From the NCBI GenBank assembly GCA_028277225.1, contig JANQHB010000073.1:1-18828 (forward strand): a stretch of DNA of 18,828 bases, given 5' to 3'. How positions within the stretch are numbered: the stretch's first letter is position 1; every line of letters begins with the position of its first letter. The position numbers and the translations under genes are program-made. This DNA is from Chlorobium sp. GTDB taxonomy: Bacteria; Bacteroidota; Chlorobiia; Chlorobiales; Chlorobiaceae. Shown one piece after another: positions 7,051-14,681 of this stretch. The notes below the pieces were generated by a model, which saw only the letters and a program-made list of their open reading frames with translations, was not told where the DNA came from and searched no databases.

Positions 7051-8564
7051 ACCGGATTATCATGCTGCCCATCTTGTTGCCGCTCTGCACTGCGGCGGTC
7101 ATGATTTTCTTCCGCAGGCGGATTCTGCTGCACCGTATGCTGAATGCGGCAGGGACAGCGGCCATGGTTGGCGTGTCGCTGGTTTTGTTATCGAGCGTCC
7201 ATGCGCAGGGGATTTTGTCGCTGCAGGTCGGCGGCTGGGAAGCGCCTTTCGGCATAACCTTTGTCGCCGATATGCTTTCGTCCATAATGGTGGTCGCCAC
7301 CGCGTTTATCGGGTTCACCACCGCACTTTATTCACTCGGGACCATTGACGAAAAGCGGGAGCATTTTTTTTACTATCCGTTGCTGCAGATCCTCTTGATG
7401 GGTATCAACGGGGCTTTCCTGACCGGGGATATTTTCAACCTTTACGTCTGGTTCGAGGTGATGCTGATCTCCTCCTTTGTGCTGCTGGTGCTTGGCGGCA
7501 GGCCTCAGCAGCTCGAAGGAGCGATCAAGTATGTCACGCTGAACCTGCTTTCTTCATCGATTTTTCTTGCAGCGGTCGGGATTCTTTACGGAACGGCCGG
7601 TACGCTCAACATGGCCGATCTTGCCCAGAAGATTCCCCTGCTCGAACACAGGGAGATGCTGTCGGTGGTGGCGGTGCTTTTCATGATCACGTTCGGGATC
7701 AAAGCGGCGATTTTCCCCCTGTTTTTCTGGCTTCCGGCATCCTATCATACTCCGCCGATGGCGGTTTCCGCCATATTTTCCGGACTTCTGACGAAAGTCG
7801 GGGTCTATGCGATCATGCGGTTTTTCACTACCATTTTCGTCCATGAAGAGGCGTCGTTCATCCATCAGGTGCTGCTTGTTCTTTCCGCGTTCACGATGGT
7901 CGTGGGTGTGCTGGGCGCGGTGGCGCAGTACGACATGCGAAAGCTGCTCTCCTTTCATATCATCAGCCAGATAGGCTATATGATTTTTGCGCTCGCGATA
8001 CAGTCTCCGCTCGCCATTGCAGGAGGATTGTTTTACATGATTCACAATATTGTCGCCAAAACAAACCTGTTTTATCTCAGCGGAATAATCCGGCGCCTGA
8101 AAGGTTCCTGGGATCTCAGGGAGATAGGAGGGATCTACCGTTTTTATCCGATGCTCGGACTGCTGTTTCTGGTTCCGGCTCTGGGGCTTGCCGGTATTCC
8201 TCCCCTGTCCGGGTTCTGGGCAAAGTTCCTGGTGATCAAGGCTGGTCTGGATTCGGAACACTATCTGCTGGCGGGGATAGCTCTCTGTGTCAGCATGCTG
8301 ACCCTGTATTCCATGATAAAAATATGGAACGAGGCGTTCTGGAAAGACGATCCTCTCGGAGAGGGCGGTGTTGAAGACGAGGCATATTTGAGGATTCCAA
8401 GTACGAGGAAAGCGATGATCGTGGTGCCGATTGTGATACTGGGAGGCCTCACGGTGATCTTCGGGCTCTGGTTCGAACCGTTTTTCGGGCTTGCGGACAG
8501 GGCAGCCCTCGAGTTGCTGGATGCCGGTGAGTATATCGATGCTGTTCTGGGAGGGAAGTCATGA
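7047..8564 (+). CDS. mrpD: Na+/H+ antiporter subunit D (MrpD/MnhD)
   Basis: A 505-residue antiporter-like membrane subunit homologous to NuoM/NuoN. The two key charged residues of the proton path are in their expected places: E137 in VWFEVMLISSF and K219 in FGIKAAIFPLFFWLP. A further lysine (K250, SGLLTKVGVYA) follows in the next helix. The positions match those studied in Bacillus MrpD, so the subunit should be functional. ATGA overlaps join it to mrpC and mrpE. Confidence 0.95.
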   Translation: MNRIIMLPILLPLCTAAVMIFFRRRILLHRMLNAAGTAAMVGVSLVLLSSVHAQGILSLQVGGWEAPFGITFVADMLSSIMVVATAFIGFTTALYSLGTIDEKREHFFYYPLLQILLMGINGAFLTGDIFNLYVWFEVMLISSFVLLVLGGRPQQLEGAIKYVTLNLLSSSIFLAAVGILYGTAGTLNMADLAQKIPLLEHREMLSVVAVLFMITFGIKAAIFPLFFWLPASYHTPPMAVSAIFSGLLTKVGVYAIMRFFTTIFVHEEASFIHQVLLVLSAFTMVVGVLGAVAQYDMRKLLSFHIISQIGYMIFALAIQSPLAIAGGLFYMIHNIVAKTNLFYLSGIIRRLKGSWDLREIGGIYRFYPMLGLLFLVPALGLAGIPPLSGFWAKFLVIKAGLDSEHYLLAGIALCVSMLTLYSMIKIWNEAFWKDDPLGEGGVEDEAYLRIPSTRKAMIVVPIVILGGLTVIFGLWFEPFFGLADRAALELLDAGEYIDAVLGGKS

Positions 8565-9034
8565 ATCCTTTTTTATTCAATATCCTGCTGGCGATCGCCT
8601 GGATGATGCTTGTCGGGGAGATTACTGCCAGTACCTTTGCCGCCGGTATGGTTGTCGCTTACCTGATCCTGTGGTTTTCCCGTTCGGCATGGGGGGAAAG
8701 CAGGTACTTTTCAAAAATACCACTCGTGATCATGTTTGTACTCTACTTCTTTAAGGAGTTGATCATAGCGAATCTCAAGGTTGCGTTCGATATCGTTACT
8801 CCAAAAGACTATATGGAGCCGGGGGTTATAGCAGTTCCGCTCGATGTTGAAACCGATATCGAAATCACGCTTTTTGCGAATTTTGTCACCCTGACCCCGG
8901 GAACGTTGAGCATCGACGTATCGCCCGACAGGAAAACGCTCTATGTTCACGCCCTGTATGTCAAGGATGCCGACCGGTTCCGCAATGAACTGAAGAACGG
9001 TCTTGAAAAACGGTTGATCGAGGTGATGCGATGA
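8561..9034 (+). CDS. mrpE: Na+/H+ antiporter subunit E (MrpE/MnhE)
   Basis: A 157-residue protein with two or three N-terminal membrane helices and a soluble C-terminal domain. The family motif is NFVTLTPGTLSIDV (107-120). MrpE is unique to Mrp systems and has no complex I counterpart; it supports assembly of the complex. It is joined to mrpD and mrpF by ATGA overlaps. Confidence 0.92.
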   Translation: MNPFLFNILLAIAWMMLVGEITASTFAAGMVVAYLILWFSRSAWGESRYFSKIPLVIMFVLYFFKELIIANLKVAFDIVTPKDYMEPGVIAVPLDVETDIEITLFANFVTLTPGTLSIDVSPDRKTLYVHALYVKDADRFRNELKNGLEKRLIEVMR

Positions 9035-9303
9035 GTTTTATCGAATGGTCTGTACATATTTCGGTGATCATCATCGGCCTGTCTATCCTGGTGATTTTTC
9101 TCCGTCTCGTGATCGGCCCGGGCATCGAGGACCGGATTGTTGCTCTCGACCTGCTTTCGGCCAATGCGATAGCGTTTATAGCGGTCTACTCGATCCAGAA
9201 GAACACCACGACATTCCTGGATGTGGGTATCATTGTGGCACTGCTGGCGTTTCTCGGTACGGTGGCGTTTGCCTATTACCTTGGAAGGAGGGGAAAAGGA
9301 TGA
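9031..9303 (+). CDS. mrpF: Na+/H+ antiporter subunit F (MrpF/MnhF)
   Basis: A 90-residue, three-helix membrane subunit. The MnhF signature is RLVIGPGIEDRIVALD (25-40), where the family has an R-x2-x-GP-x3-DR-x3-D pattern. In known Mrp systems this subunit lies close to the sodium-translocating part. It overlaps mrpE and mrpG by ATGA. Confidence 0.92.
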   Translation: MSFIEWSVHISVIIIGLSILVIFLRLVIGPGIEDRIVALDLLSANAIAFIAVYSIQKNTTTFLDVGIIVALLAFLGTVAFAYYLGRRGKG

Positions 9304-9653
9304 TTGAAATTTTAAGCGGTATCTTTTTGCTGCTGGGAACCCTGTTTATTCTGCTTTCGGCAATCGGTATCCTGAAGATGCCCGATCTCTACACCCGCAT
9401 GTCGGCAACGACCAAGGCTTCAACACTGGGTATCGGTCTTGTACTTATCGGAACGTCTGTATATTGGCAGGATTTCGGCATCGCTTCCCGTGCCCTGGCG
9501 ATCATTGTCTTTCTTTTTCTTACGGCACCGGTGGCTGCTCACATTATCGGCAGGGCGGCATATTTCGGCAAGGTTCCGCTCTGGGAAAAGACAAAGATCG
9601 ACGAGTTCGGCAAGCCTTCTGATGAAGAGAATGACGATTCAGTGTCTTCCTGA
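9300..9653 (+). CDS. mrpG: Na+/H+ antiporter subunit G (MrpG/MnhG)
   Basis: A 117-residue protein with three membrane helices and an acidic, serine-rich tail. The family motifs MPDLYTRM (27-34) and TAPVAAHIIGRAAY (75-88) are present. The start is the ATG inside the ATGA overlap with mrpF, preceded by a purine-rich GGAGGGGAAAAGG that serves as ribosome site. The same frame is open further upstream within mrpF, but that part is not gene-like. This is the last of the seven mrp genes, so the operon is complete in the order A-B-C-D-E-F-G. Confidence 0.93.
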   Translation: MIEILSGIFLLLGTLFILLSAIGILKMPDLYTRMSATTKASTLGIGLVLIGTSVYWQDFGIASRALAIIVFLFLTAPVAAHIIGRAAYFGKVPLWEKTKIDEFGKPSDEENDDSVSS

Positions 9654-9714
9654 ATGGACATGCTCTCTGGTATGAAGCAGCGGGATTTCTGCAATACTCA
9701 TCATGAGGAGCAGT

Positions 9715-10275
9715 ATGGTGGTGCAATCTCTCAAATCGTTATTTTTTAGCGCTGCGGCGGCAGTTCTGCTTATGCATGCCGATCTGCCGGCAGCGGCAGC
9801 TCTTGCTGTAAATCATGGGAGCAATTCAGAACGTTCTGTGATCCTCACAGTCAGCGCAGATTCTCTTGTGGTTGAAAAAGGAGAACGGGAGCTTCATCTC
9901 TACTCTGGGGGAGCAGTTGTACAAACCTTCGGCATAGCTCTCGGATTCAATCCTCTCGGCCCGAAGAGGATGCAGGGAGACGGGCGGACACCGGAGGGAT
10001 TGTATACGATTACAGGAAAGAATCCGGAGAGCAGCTATCATCTTTCACTCAAACTGTCATATCCGAATCAGAACGATAGAGCGAGAGCGAAAAAGATGGG
10101 TGTGAATCCGGGAGGGGACATCTTTATTCACGGCTGGCCCAACAGGGTTTCGAAAGGGAATGCTTCTCCACCTCGAGGAGACTGGACCCTCGGATGCATT
10201 GCGGTGACGGACGAAGAGATCGAGGAGTTGTGGCGTTGGGTATCACCGGGCACTCCTGTCATCATTTATCCCTGA
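9715..10275 (+). CDS. Exported YkuD-family L,D-transpeptidase-like protein
   Basis: A 186-residue protein with an N-terminal signal peptide (hydrophobic residues about 8-31, alanine-rich cleavage region) and a YkuD domain. Catalytic pieces are H139 in IFIHGWP and C161 in DWTLGCIAV. The serine/threonine-H-G-C of classical enzymes is T-L-G-C here, as in the YafK-like branch. The role would be peptidoglycan cross-linking or cleavage of lipoprotein-peptidoglycan links in the periplasm; which one cannot be told. ATG 9715 was chosen over in-frame ATG 9703 because AGGAG (9706-9710) lies between them. It follows mrpG by 61 bp on the same strand and may be co-transcribed, but no functional link to Mrp is established. 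Confidence 0.85.
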   Translation: MVVQSLKSLFFSAAAAVLLMHADLPAAAALAVNHGSNSERSVILTVSADSLVVEKGERELHLYSGGAVVQTFGIALGFNPLGPKRMQGDGRTPEGLYTITGKNPESSYHLSLKLSYPNQNDRARAKKMGVNPGGDIFIHGWPNRVSKGNASPPRGDWTLGCIAVTDEEIEELWRWVSPGTPVIIYP

Positions 10276-10300
10276 CAGATCCTCGCCAGGGAGCTTCCCC

Positions 10301-10340
10301 AAAAAAAGACCGGAAAGGGGTTTTTATCCCCTTTCCGGTC
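10301..10340 (-). terminator. Intrinsic terminator of amtB-glnB
   Basis: A perfect 13-bp stem, GACCGGAAAGGGG (10308-10320) with CCCCTTTCCGGTC (10328-10340), has a 7-nt loop. On the minus strand it is followed by seven T (10307-10301), which is a textbook intrinsic terminator for glnB. On the plus strand there are five T in the loop but only AAAAG after the stem, so it is unlikely to stop the transpeptidase message equally well. Confidence 0.92.
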
Positions 10341-10368
10341 AAAAGTGAGAATTGGTCGCTATCCTGAA

Positions 10369-10710
10369 TCAGATCGCTGTTCCTCCCCGTTCGCCTGTCC
10401 TGATGCGGACGCACTCCTCGAGAGGGGAAACGAATATTTTTCCATCACCCACTTCGCCGCTTCCATGCCGCGCAGATTCGACAATCGTATCAATTGCCGT
10501 GTCGACAAAATTATCATTAACGGCGATTTCGATACGGATTTTAGGGATCAGGTTAGGCGCAATCTTGCGGCCACGGTATATGTCGATGTCTTCCTGCCGC
10601 CCATGGCCCGATATCCTGCTGACCGATATCCTTGTGATGTCGGACTGGATAAGCGCCTCCCGCACTGTATCCAGCTTGTCCTCCTGGATAATTGCTGTTA
10701 TCAGCTTCAT
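10369..10710 (-). CDS. glnB: P-II family nitrogen regulatory protein with atypical T-loop
   Basis: A 113-residue P-II signal protein that senses ATP/ADP and 2-oxoglutarate and typically binds AmtB to block ammonium uptake. Family marks are MKLITAIIQ at the start, GHGRQ (35-39), the B-loop GEVGDGKIFV (85-94) and the end RIRTGERGGTAI. The T-loop differs from the enterobacterial type: between GRQ and YRG there are five residues and not six, and after YRG comes RKI. The position of the uridylylated Tyr51 is therefore isoleucine (I50). The loop before GDGKIF is two residues longer than in E. coli GlnB. The gene starts 12 bp after the amtB stop, so the two are co-transcribed. It may be called GlnK by context. 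Confidence 0.93.
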   Translation of the reverse strand: MKLITAIIQEDKLDTVREALIQSDITRISVSRISGHGRQEDIDIYRGRKIAPNLIPKIRIEIAVNDNFVDTAIDTIVESARHGSGEVGDGKIFVSPLEECVRIRTGERGGTAI

Positions 10711-10722
10711 AATGATTCAGAC

Positions 10723-12051
10723 TTAGTTAAGATTGATAAGGCCATAACCGTGTTCGCCATGCAGACTCTGATCTAGACCGGTCATCTCGTCGGTCTCATT
10801 CAGGCGGAACCCTACGGTTTTCTCCACGATAAAGAGCAGTACGATCGTTACAAGAGCGGCATACACGATGGTGATGCCGACAGCTGTTGCCTGTACCCCA
10901 AGCTGCTGCCAGACTGTCCAGCTGCCGCCGGCCGCTGCAGCGGCATCGGCCATCCAGCTTTCACGGATAAAGAATGTCAGTGTGAGGGCGCCGACGATCC
11001 CTCCGATCCCATGGATACCGAAAGCATCGAGGCTGTCATCATAGCCGACCTTGTTTTTGACCTGAATAGCAAGAAAACAGATGAGCGAGGCAACCGCGCC
11101 GATGACAATTGCGCCATCAGGCTGAACAACACCGGCAGCCGGTGTGATCGCGACAAGTCCGGCAAGTATTCCCGAGACAACACCGAGGCTCGTGACTTTT
11201 TTATAGAGAATGCCTTCTATGATGATCCATGCAAATGCACCTGCGGCAGCGGCAATCTGCGTTACCGTAAGAGCTCTACCTGTGTCAAGGTCACTTGCGA
11301 CGGCGCTTCCGGCATTGAAGCCGAACCAGCCGACCCAGAGTAGACCTGCGCCGATCATTGTCATGACAAGGTTGTTGGGGTGCATGACGTTTTTCGGATA
11401 TCCTCTCCGTGCACCAAGGAACAGAGCAGCAACCAGGGCGCTGACTCCGGAAGATATGTGAACGACGGTACCGCCGGCAAAATCGATAGCGCCTGCGGGG
11501 CCCATGTTGAACAGGAAGCCGTCTTCAGCCCAGACCCAGTGGCAGATGGGGCTGTAAACCGCGATACTCCATAATGCGATAAAGATGATGAAGCCCCTGA
11601 AACTCACTCTTTCTGCAAAAGCTCCTGCAATAATAGCCGGAGTGATGATCGCGAATTTCCCCTGGAACATTGCAAAAACGTATTCGGGAATACCCGAATC
11701 GAGAATGGATTCGTCAATGCCCTTGAGGAGAACATAATCCGGATTCCATCCGACAAGACCACCAAGAATGCTCGGACCGAAACTCAGAGCGTAACCGATA
11801 GCCGGCCAGAGAACCCCTATGACGACCATTGCAGCGAAGCTGTGCATCATGGTGCCGAGAACGTTTTTTGTCCGGACAAGTCCGCCATAGAACATGGCAA
11901 GGCCGGGAACCATGAGCAGCACAAGCGTTGTCGCAGTCAACATCCACGCGGTCGTTCCTGAATCAGTCACCTCACCTGAGGCCCAGACAGTGTCTGCGGC
12001 GGTAACGGCGAGCAGAAGCAGGAAGCACGCTTTTGTCAGTTTTTTTGCCAT
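10723..12051 (-). CDS. amtB: Ammonium transporter AmtB
   Basis: A 442-residue ammonium channel of the Amt/Mep/Rh family. A signal peptide (residues 1-24, ending VWA) precedes about eleven membrane helices, as in many bacterial Amt proteins. The twin pore histidines are present: H198 in GGTVVHISSG and H347 in DAFGIHGIGG. The region MVPGLAMFYGGLVR (47-60) is also diagnostic. It is the first gene of the amtB-glnB operon; P-II is expected to gate it. No obvious Shine-Dalgarno precedes the ATG. Confidence 0.96.
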   Translation of the reverse strand: MAKKLTKACFLLLLAVTAADTVWASGEVTDSGTTAWMLTATTLVLLMVPGLAMFYGGLVRTKNVLGTMMHSFAAMVVIGVLWPAIGYALSFGPSILGGLVGWNPDYVLLKGIDESILDSGIPEYVFAMFQGKFAIITPAIIAGAFAERVSFRGFIIFIALWSIAVYSPICHWVWAEDGFLFNMGPAGAIDFAGGTVVHISSGVSALVAALFLGARRGYPKNVMHPNNLVMTMIGAGLLWVGWFGFNAGSAVASDLDTGRALTVTQIAAAAGAFAWIIIEGILYKKVTSLGVVSGILAGLVAITPAAGVVQPDGAIVIGAVASLICFLAIQVKNKVGYDDSLDAFGIHGIGGIVGALTLTFFIRESWMADAAAAAGGSWTVWQQLGVQATAVGITIVYAALVTIVLLFIVEKTVGFRLNETDEMTGLDQSLHGEHGYGLINLN

Positions 12052-12104
12052 AACAGAAACGTTTAGATGATAAAAAGCCCTAATAAATTAAATTCTGTAG
12101 CGGC

Positions 12105-12132
12105 AATTTAAGAAAATATTTAAGTCTTTCAA
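12105..12132 (-). promoter_or_regulatory. Possible sigma-70-type promoter for amtB
   Basis: On the minus strand, TTGAAA (12132-12127) and TAAATT (12110-12105) are separated by 16 bp, in an A/T-rich stretch about 55-80 bp before the amtB start. It matches the consensus at 5/6 and 4/6 positions. No convincing sigma-54 site was seen for this nitrogen gene. Confidence 0.33.
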
Positions 12133-12332
12133 GTGTATTGGTAAAAAAGTTACCATGTCGTGGGGGATGGCACGGGTGTGTGTTTTCCTGTCGGGAGGCC
12201 CCATTTTAGGGCGGCTACAGCATTGCATTTCTGCCGCTTACGGCTTACAGATACGATACGCCCGATTGTTGCTATTCTGTAAACGTCGTCTTTTCATTTT
12301 GAAATCCATTGACAGGTAGAGTAAATTAACAC

Positions 12333-12353
12333 ATCAGCCAATGGTTGGCTGAT
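12333..12353 (+). promoter_or_regulatory. Perfect hairpin in the leader of the RRM gene
   Basis: ATCAGCCAA (12333-12341) pairs perfectly with TTGGCTGAT (12345-12353) around a TGG loop. No T-run follows, so it is not a standard terminator. It lies 78 bp before the start codon and could be a 5'-UTR element, an operator, or a site bound by the RNA-binding protein itself. Confidence 0.5.
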
Positions 12354-12431
12354 TGTCGCAGGATAGGTTGTGCTTTGTTTATTCCGCGGCAGTATTCTTT
12401 TTTGCAAAGCACTGTCATTTCACATTAGAAC

Positions 12432-12704
12432 ATGAATATCTACATTGGCAATCTGCCTTACAGCACTACAGACGAAGAGCTTCGCGAGGCCTTCTCCCCT
12501 TTCGGTCAGGTTGATCGGGCGAGTATCATCAAGGACAAGTTTTCCGGCCGTTCAAAGGGATTCGGTTTTGTTGAAATGCCAAACGACAGTGAGGCTCAGA
12601 GTGCAATCGATGCTCTGAATGAATCGGACTTCAATGGCCGTTCGGTCAAGGTTAACCAGGCAAGACCGCGCGAAGAACGTCCTCCTCGTCAGAACAGCTA
12701 CTGA
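12432..12704 (+). CDS. Single-RRM RNA-binding protein
   Basis: A 90-residue protein made of one RNA recognition motif plus a short basic tail (PREERPPRQNSY). RNP2 is IYIGNL (3-8) and RNP1 is KGFGFVEM (42-49), both with the aromatic residues that stack on RNA. Small proteins of this kind occur in cyanobacteria and in several other bacterial phyla, where some respond to cold. The tail lacks the long glycine-rich repeat of the cyanobacterial type. The ribosome site is weak. The gene stands alone; the 380-bp leader with its hairpin suggests post-transcriptional control. Confidence 0.93.
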   Translation: MNIYIGNLPYSTTDEELREAFSPFGQVDRASIIKDKFSGRSKGFGFVEMPNDSEAQSAIDALNESDFNGRSVKVNQARPREERPPRQNSY

Positions 12705-12719
12705 GTCACTAATTCCAAT

Positions 12720-12766
12720 AACAGCATAGACCTGGGCAAGGGGGTACCTTGCTGTTTCAGCCTTTT
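12720..12766 (+). terminator. Possible terminator or attenuator after the RRM gene
   Basis: GCAAGG (12736-12741) pairs with CCTTGC (12747-12752). A competing stem, AACAGCA (12720-12726) with TGCTGTT (12750-12756), uses the same right arm. A CTTTTT run follows at about 12762-12767. The two mutually exclusive folds resemble a terminator/antiterminator pair, but spacing from stem to T-run is long. Confidence 0.4.
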
Positions 12767-12767
12767 T

Positions 12768-13073
12768 CCGGAAACGGTTTTCTTTTCCGGACAGCTGATC
12801 ATTGGGTATTTCAGGCCTGTTATGCAGCCTGGAGTTCCGTCATGCGGGGTTGCACGTCCGGTTCTTCTGTGCGTGGTTTGCGGGTATGAGGGTCGGCAGA
12901 TTGACCGGAAGGATAGCCTCCGGTAAGGATCATGTGCTGCCGGTTTGAGGTGAATCAGGCTGCGCTGGTATCAGAGGCAGGCATAAAGAGCAAACTGTCA
13001 ATCCCGCATTCCGGGGATTGACAGCATGGTGTTCATGGTCGCAGATAGATACAATGAACGCAACTGCGGGCGG
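12768..13073. other. Gap between RRM gene and DPSL gene, non-coding
   Basis: No credible open frame was seen. A CCGGAAA/TTTCCGG inverted repeat lies at about 12768-12790. A stretch at 12832-12866 resembles group II intron domain V, but only loosely. A strong hairpin at 12995-13024 is listed separately. Confidence 0.5.
12995..13024 (-). terminator. Likely terminator of the DPSL gene
   Basis: CTGTCAATCCC (12995-13005) pairs perfectly with GGGATTGACAG (13014-13024) around an 8-nt loop. It sits about 50 bp after the DPSL stop codon. In the minus direction it is followed by TTTGCTCTTTA, a broken T-rich tract. Confidence 0.55.
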
Positions 13074-13565
13074 CTAGTTGAGGATCACGCCGAGGTCTTC
13101 GAGCAGTGCCTGCAGGTCTTCTTCGTGTTCGACTTCGTCTTCGAGAATCTGAACCGCAATATTGTAGGTTACCGCATCTTTGAGACCGATTTCCTCGATG
13201 ATACTGTTATAGGTGGAAATGGCGCACTGTTCACCTGAGATGTTTTGCTCGAGTATCATTTTAACGAACGGGTCCTCGGGTGCGTCGTAACCGCAATTTG
13301 TCCATTCGAACCACTGTTTGGGTGTTGTCAGGGGTGTTCCGCCAAGCTGTATGATCCTGTTGCTGACCATGTCGGCATGACGCAGTTCGTCAGCAGCGTG
13401 TTGCATGAGTTCAGCGATAACCGCGTCTTTCATGGGGCCTTCTACGACTTTTGCCCCGATCCAGTACTGGTAATATGCCAGCCATTCGTCGGCAAATGCC
13501 TTGTTGAGGAGTTCGAGTACCCGATCAAGATGCTCTCCTACGATCTCACGACCTCTGGTTCCCAT
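13074..13565 (-). CDS. DPS-like ferritin (DPSL, 'thioferritin' type)
   Basis: A 163-residue four-helix ferritin-like protein. The dimetal ligands are E27, E60 with H63 (DELRH), E112 and E144 with H147 (EVEH). The conserved cysteine pair of the DPSL group is also seen: C91 (NCGYDAPED) and C114 (SGEQCAIS). DPSL proteins, known from Sulfolobus, Pyrococcus and Bacteroides, assemble into small cages and use peroxide to oxidise iron, protecting cells from oxidative damage. That fits an anaerobe. The frame is open upstream to 13682, but ATG 13565 was chosen because AGGAGA lies 5 nt before it and the fold starts there. It follows the epimerase gene by 100 bp on the same strand. Confidence 0.88.
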   Translation of the reverse strand: MGTRGREIVGEHLDRVLELLNKAFADEWLAYYQYWIGAKVVEGPMKDAVIAELMQHAADELRHADMVSNRIIQLGGTPLTTPKQWFEWTNCGYDAPEDPFVKMILEQNISGEQCAISTYNSIIEEIGLKDAVTYNIAVQILEDEVEHEEDLQALLEDLGVILN

Positions 13566-13665
13566 TGGATTCTCCTGTGTTTTTTGTTTGGATGTTGTGC
13601 CATAGTTGTGCCGGTAGTATCTGTTCTCTGCTTCTGATCTTTGCCGGATCCAGACGAGGGTATTG

Positions 13666-14604
13666 CTATCGTTTCTTTTCAAGAAGATTTTTCAGCGCTT
13701 CCCTGAGCGACGGATGTATGAATCGGTATCCCAGATTGTTCAGCATACCGGGGACGACCTTCTGCCCTTTTGTGGCATATTCCGCCCCTTCTCCCATGAG
13801 CAACTGAAGCGCAAATTTCGGGACAGGGATGAGTGATGGTCTGAAGAGGACTGCGCCGAGATCCTGAGCAAACTCTTTCATCGATACCGGCTGCGGTGCC
13901 ACCAGATTGACCGGTCCCTTGTAGGAAGGGTTGTCAAGTGCCTGGCGGATGATGGCTATTTCATCGTCGATATGAAGCCATGAAATACACTGGCTCCCTG
14001 ATCCTACAGGTCCGCCCAGGAAAAGATTGAAGGGCATCAGCATCTGCTGCAGCATACCGCCTTTTGTGGAAAGAACGATCCCGGTTCTGAGTATGACTGT
14101 TCTTGTTTCGCCGGGCGCTTCCATCGCGGCTTTTTCCCAGTCTACACATATTTTGGAGAGAAAATCACCGCCTGCAGGAGCTTTTTCGTCGAGGTCGCTG
14201 GTATCGGTACAGTTTTCAAATGCCCCGTAATACCCAATTGCAGATGCAGAAATGAAGACCTCCGGTTTGCGGCTTGTTTTCTGCATCGCCTTGACAATGT
14301 TCCGGGTGCCTACTACCCTTGAATTATAGCTCTCGACCTTGTGTTCCTCAGACCATCTGCCTTCAAGCAGCGGTTTTCCTGCAAGGTGTATGACGGCTTT
14401 TGCTCCCTCAAGAAAGTTCGTCCACTCTCCTTCCGCGTTATTGTAATTCCATGAGGTATAGGCCGCTGCGCCGGGGACTTTTGCCGATGCGCTTTCAGGT
14501 GATCGTGAAAGAACAACAATGTTTTCTCCTTCCGCAATCAGCTGACGGGCCAGTTCCGAGCCGATGACACCGGTAGCACCTGTAATAACAATTTGTCCTT
14601 CCAT
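13666..14604 (-). CDS. TIGR01777-family NAD(P)-binding epimerase (YfcH-like)
   Basis: A 312-residue extended short-chain dehydrogenase-like protein (SDR39U1/YfcH group). The nucleotide-binding motif is TGATGVIG (8-15), with HLAGKPL (73-79) and SASAIGYYG (119-127). The C-terminal DUF1731 segment carries the conserved pattern of the family near its end (GYRFIHPSLREAL). The biochemical substrate of this group is not known. The frame extends ten residues upstream to 14634, but ATG 14604 has an AGG ribosome site about 8 nt before it and matches the family start. It is probably transcribed alone or together with the DPSL gene. Confidence 0.9.
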   Translation of the reverse strand: MEGQIVITGATGVIGSELARQLIAEGENIVVLSRSPESASAKVPGAAAYTSWNYNNAEGEWTNFLEGAKAVIHLAGKPLLEGRWSEEHKVESYNSRVVGTRNIVKAMQKTSRKPEVFISASAIGYYGAFENCTDTSDLDEKAPAGGDFLSKICVDWEKAAMEAPGETRTVILRTGIVLSTKGGMLQQMLMPFNLFLGGPVGSGSQCISWLHIDDEIAIIRQALDNPSYKGPVNLVAPQPVSMKEFAQDLGAVLFRPSLIPVPKFALQLLMGEGAEYATKGQKVVPGMLNNLGYRFIHPSLREALKNLLEKKR

Positions 14605-14681
14605 ATCATAACCTGTTTTTATTACACCAACCACATCCTGTTTTTGTTCACAACCTCAAGTATATGGGTAATAATTCCCTG

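Larger units (their letters stand above)
12052..12431. other. Divergent amtB/RRM-gene intergenic region
   Basis: A 380-bp gap holding the amtB upstream region (about 12052-12140) and the leader of the RRM gene. It includes a weak inverted repeat around 12211-12239 (GCGG/CCGC with CAG/CTG inside) and the strong hairpin at 12333-12353. No open frame or recognised RNA gene was seen. Confidence 0.5.

Noticed and set aside
12168..12184. TGGCAC as a sigma-54 -24 element near amtB
   Set aside because: The -12 part lacks GC at the right spacing, and it points away from amtB.
12309..12314. TTGACA as the -35 box of the RRM gene
   Set aside because: At 16-18 bp spacing there is no acceptable -10 sequence.
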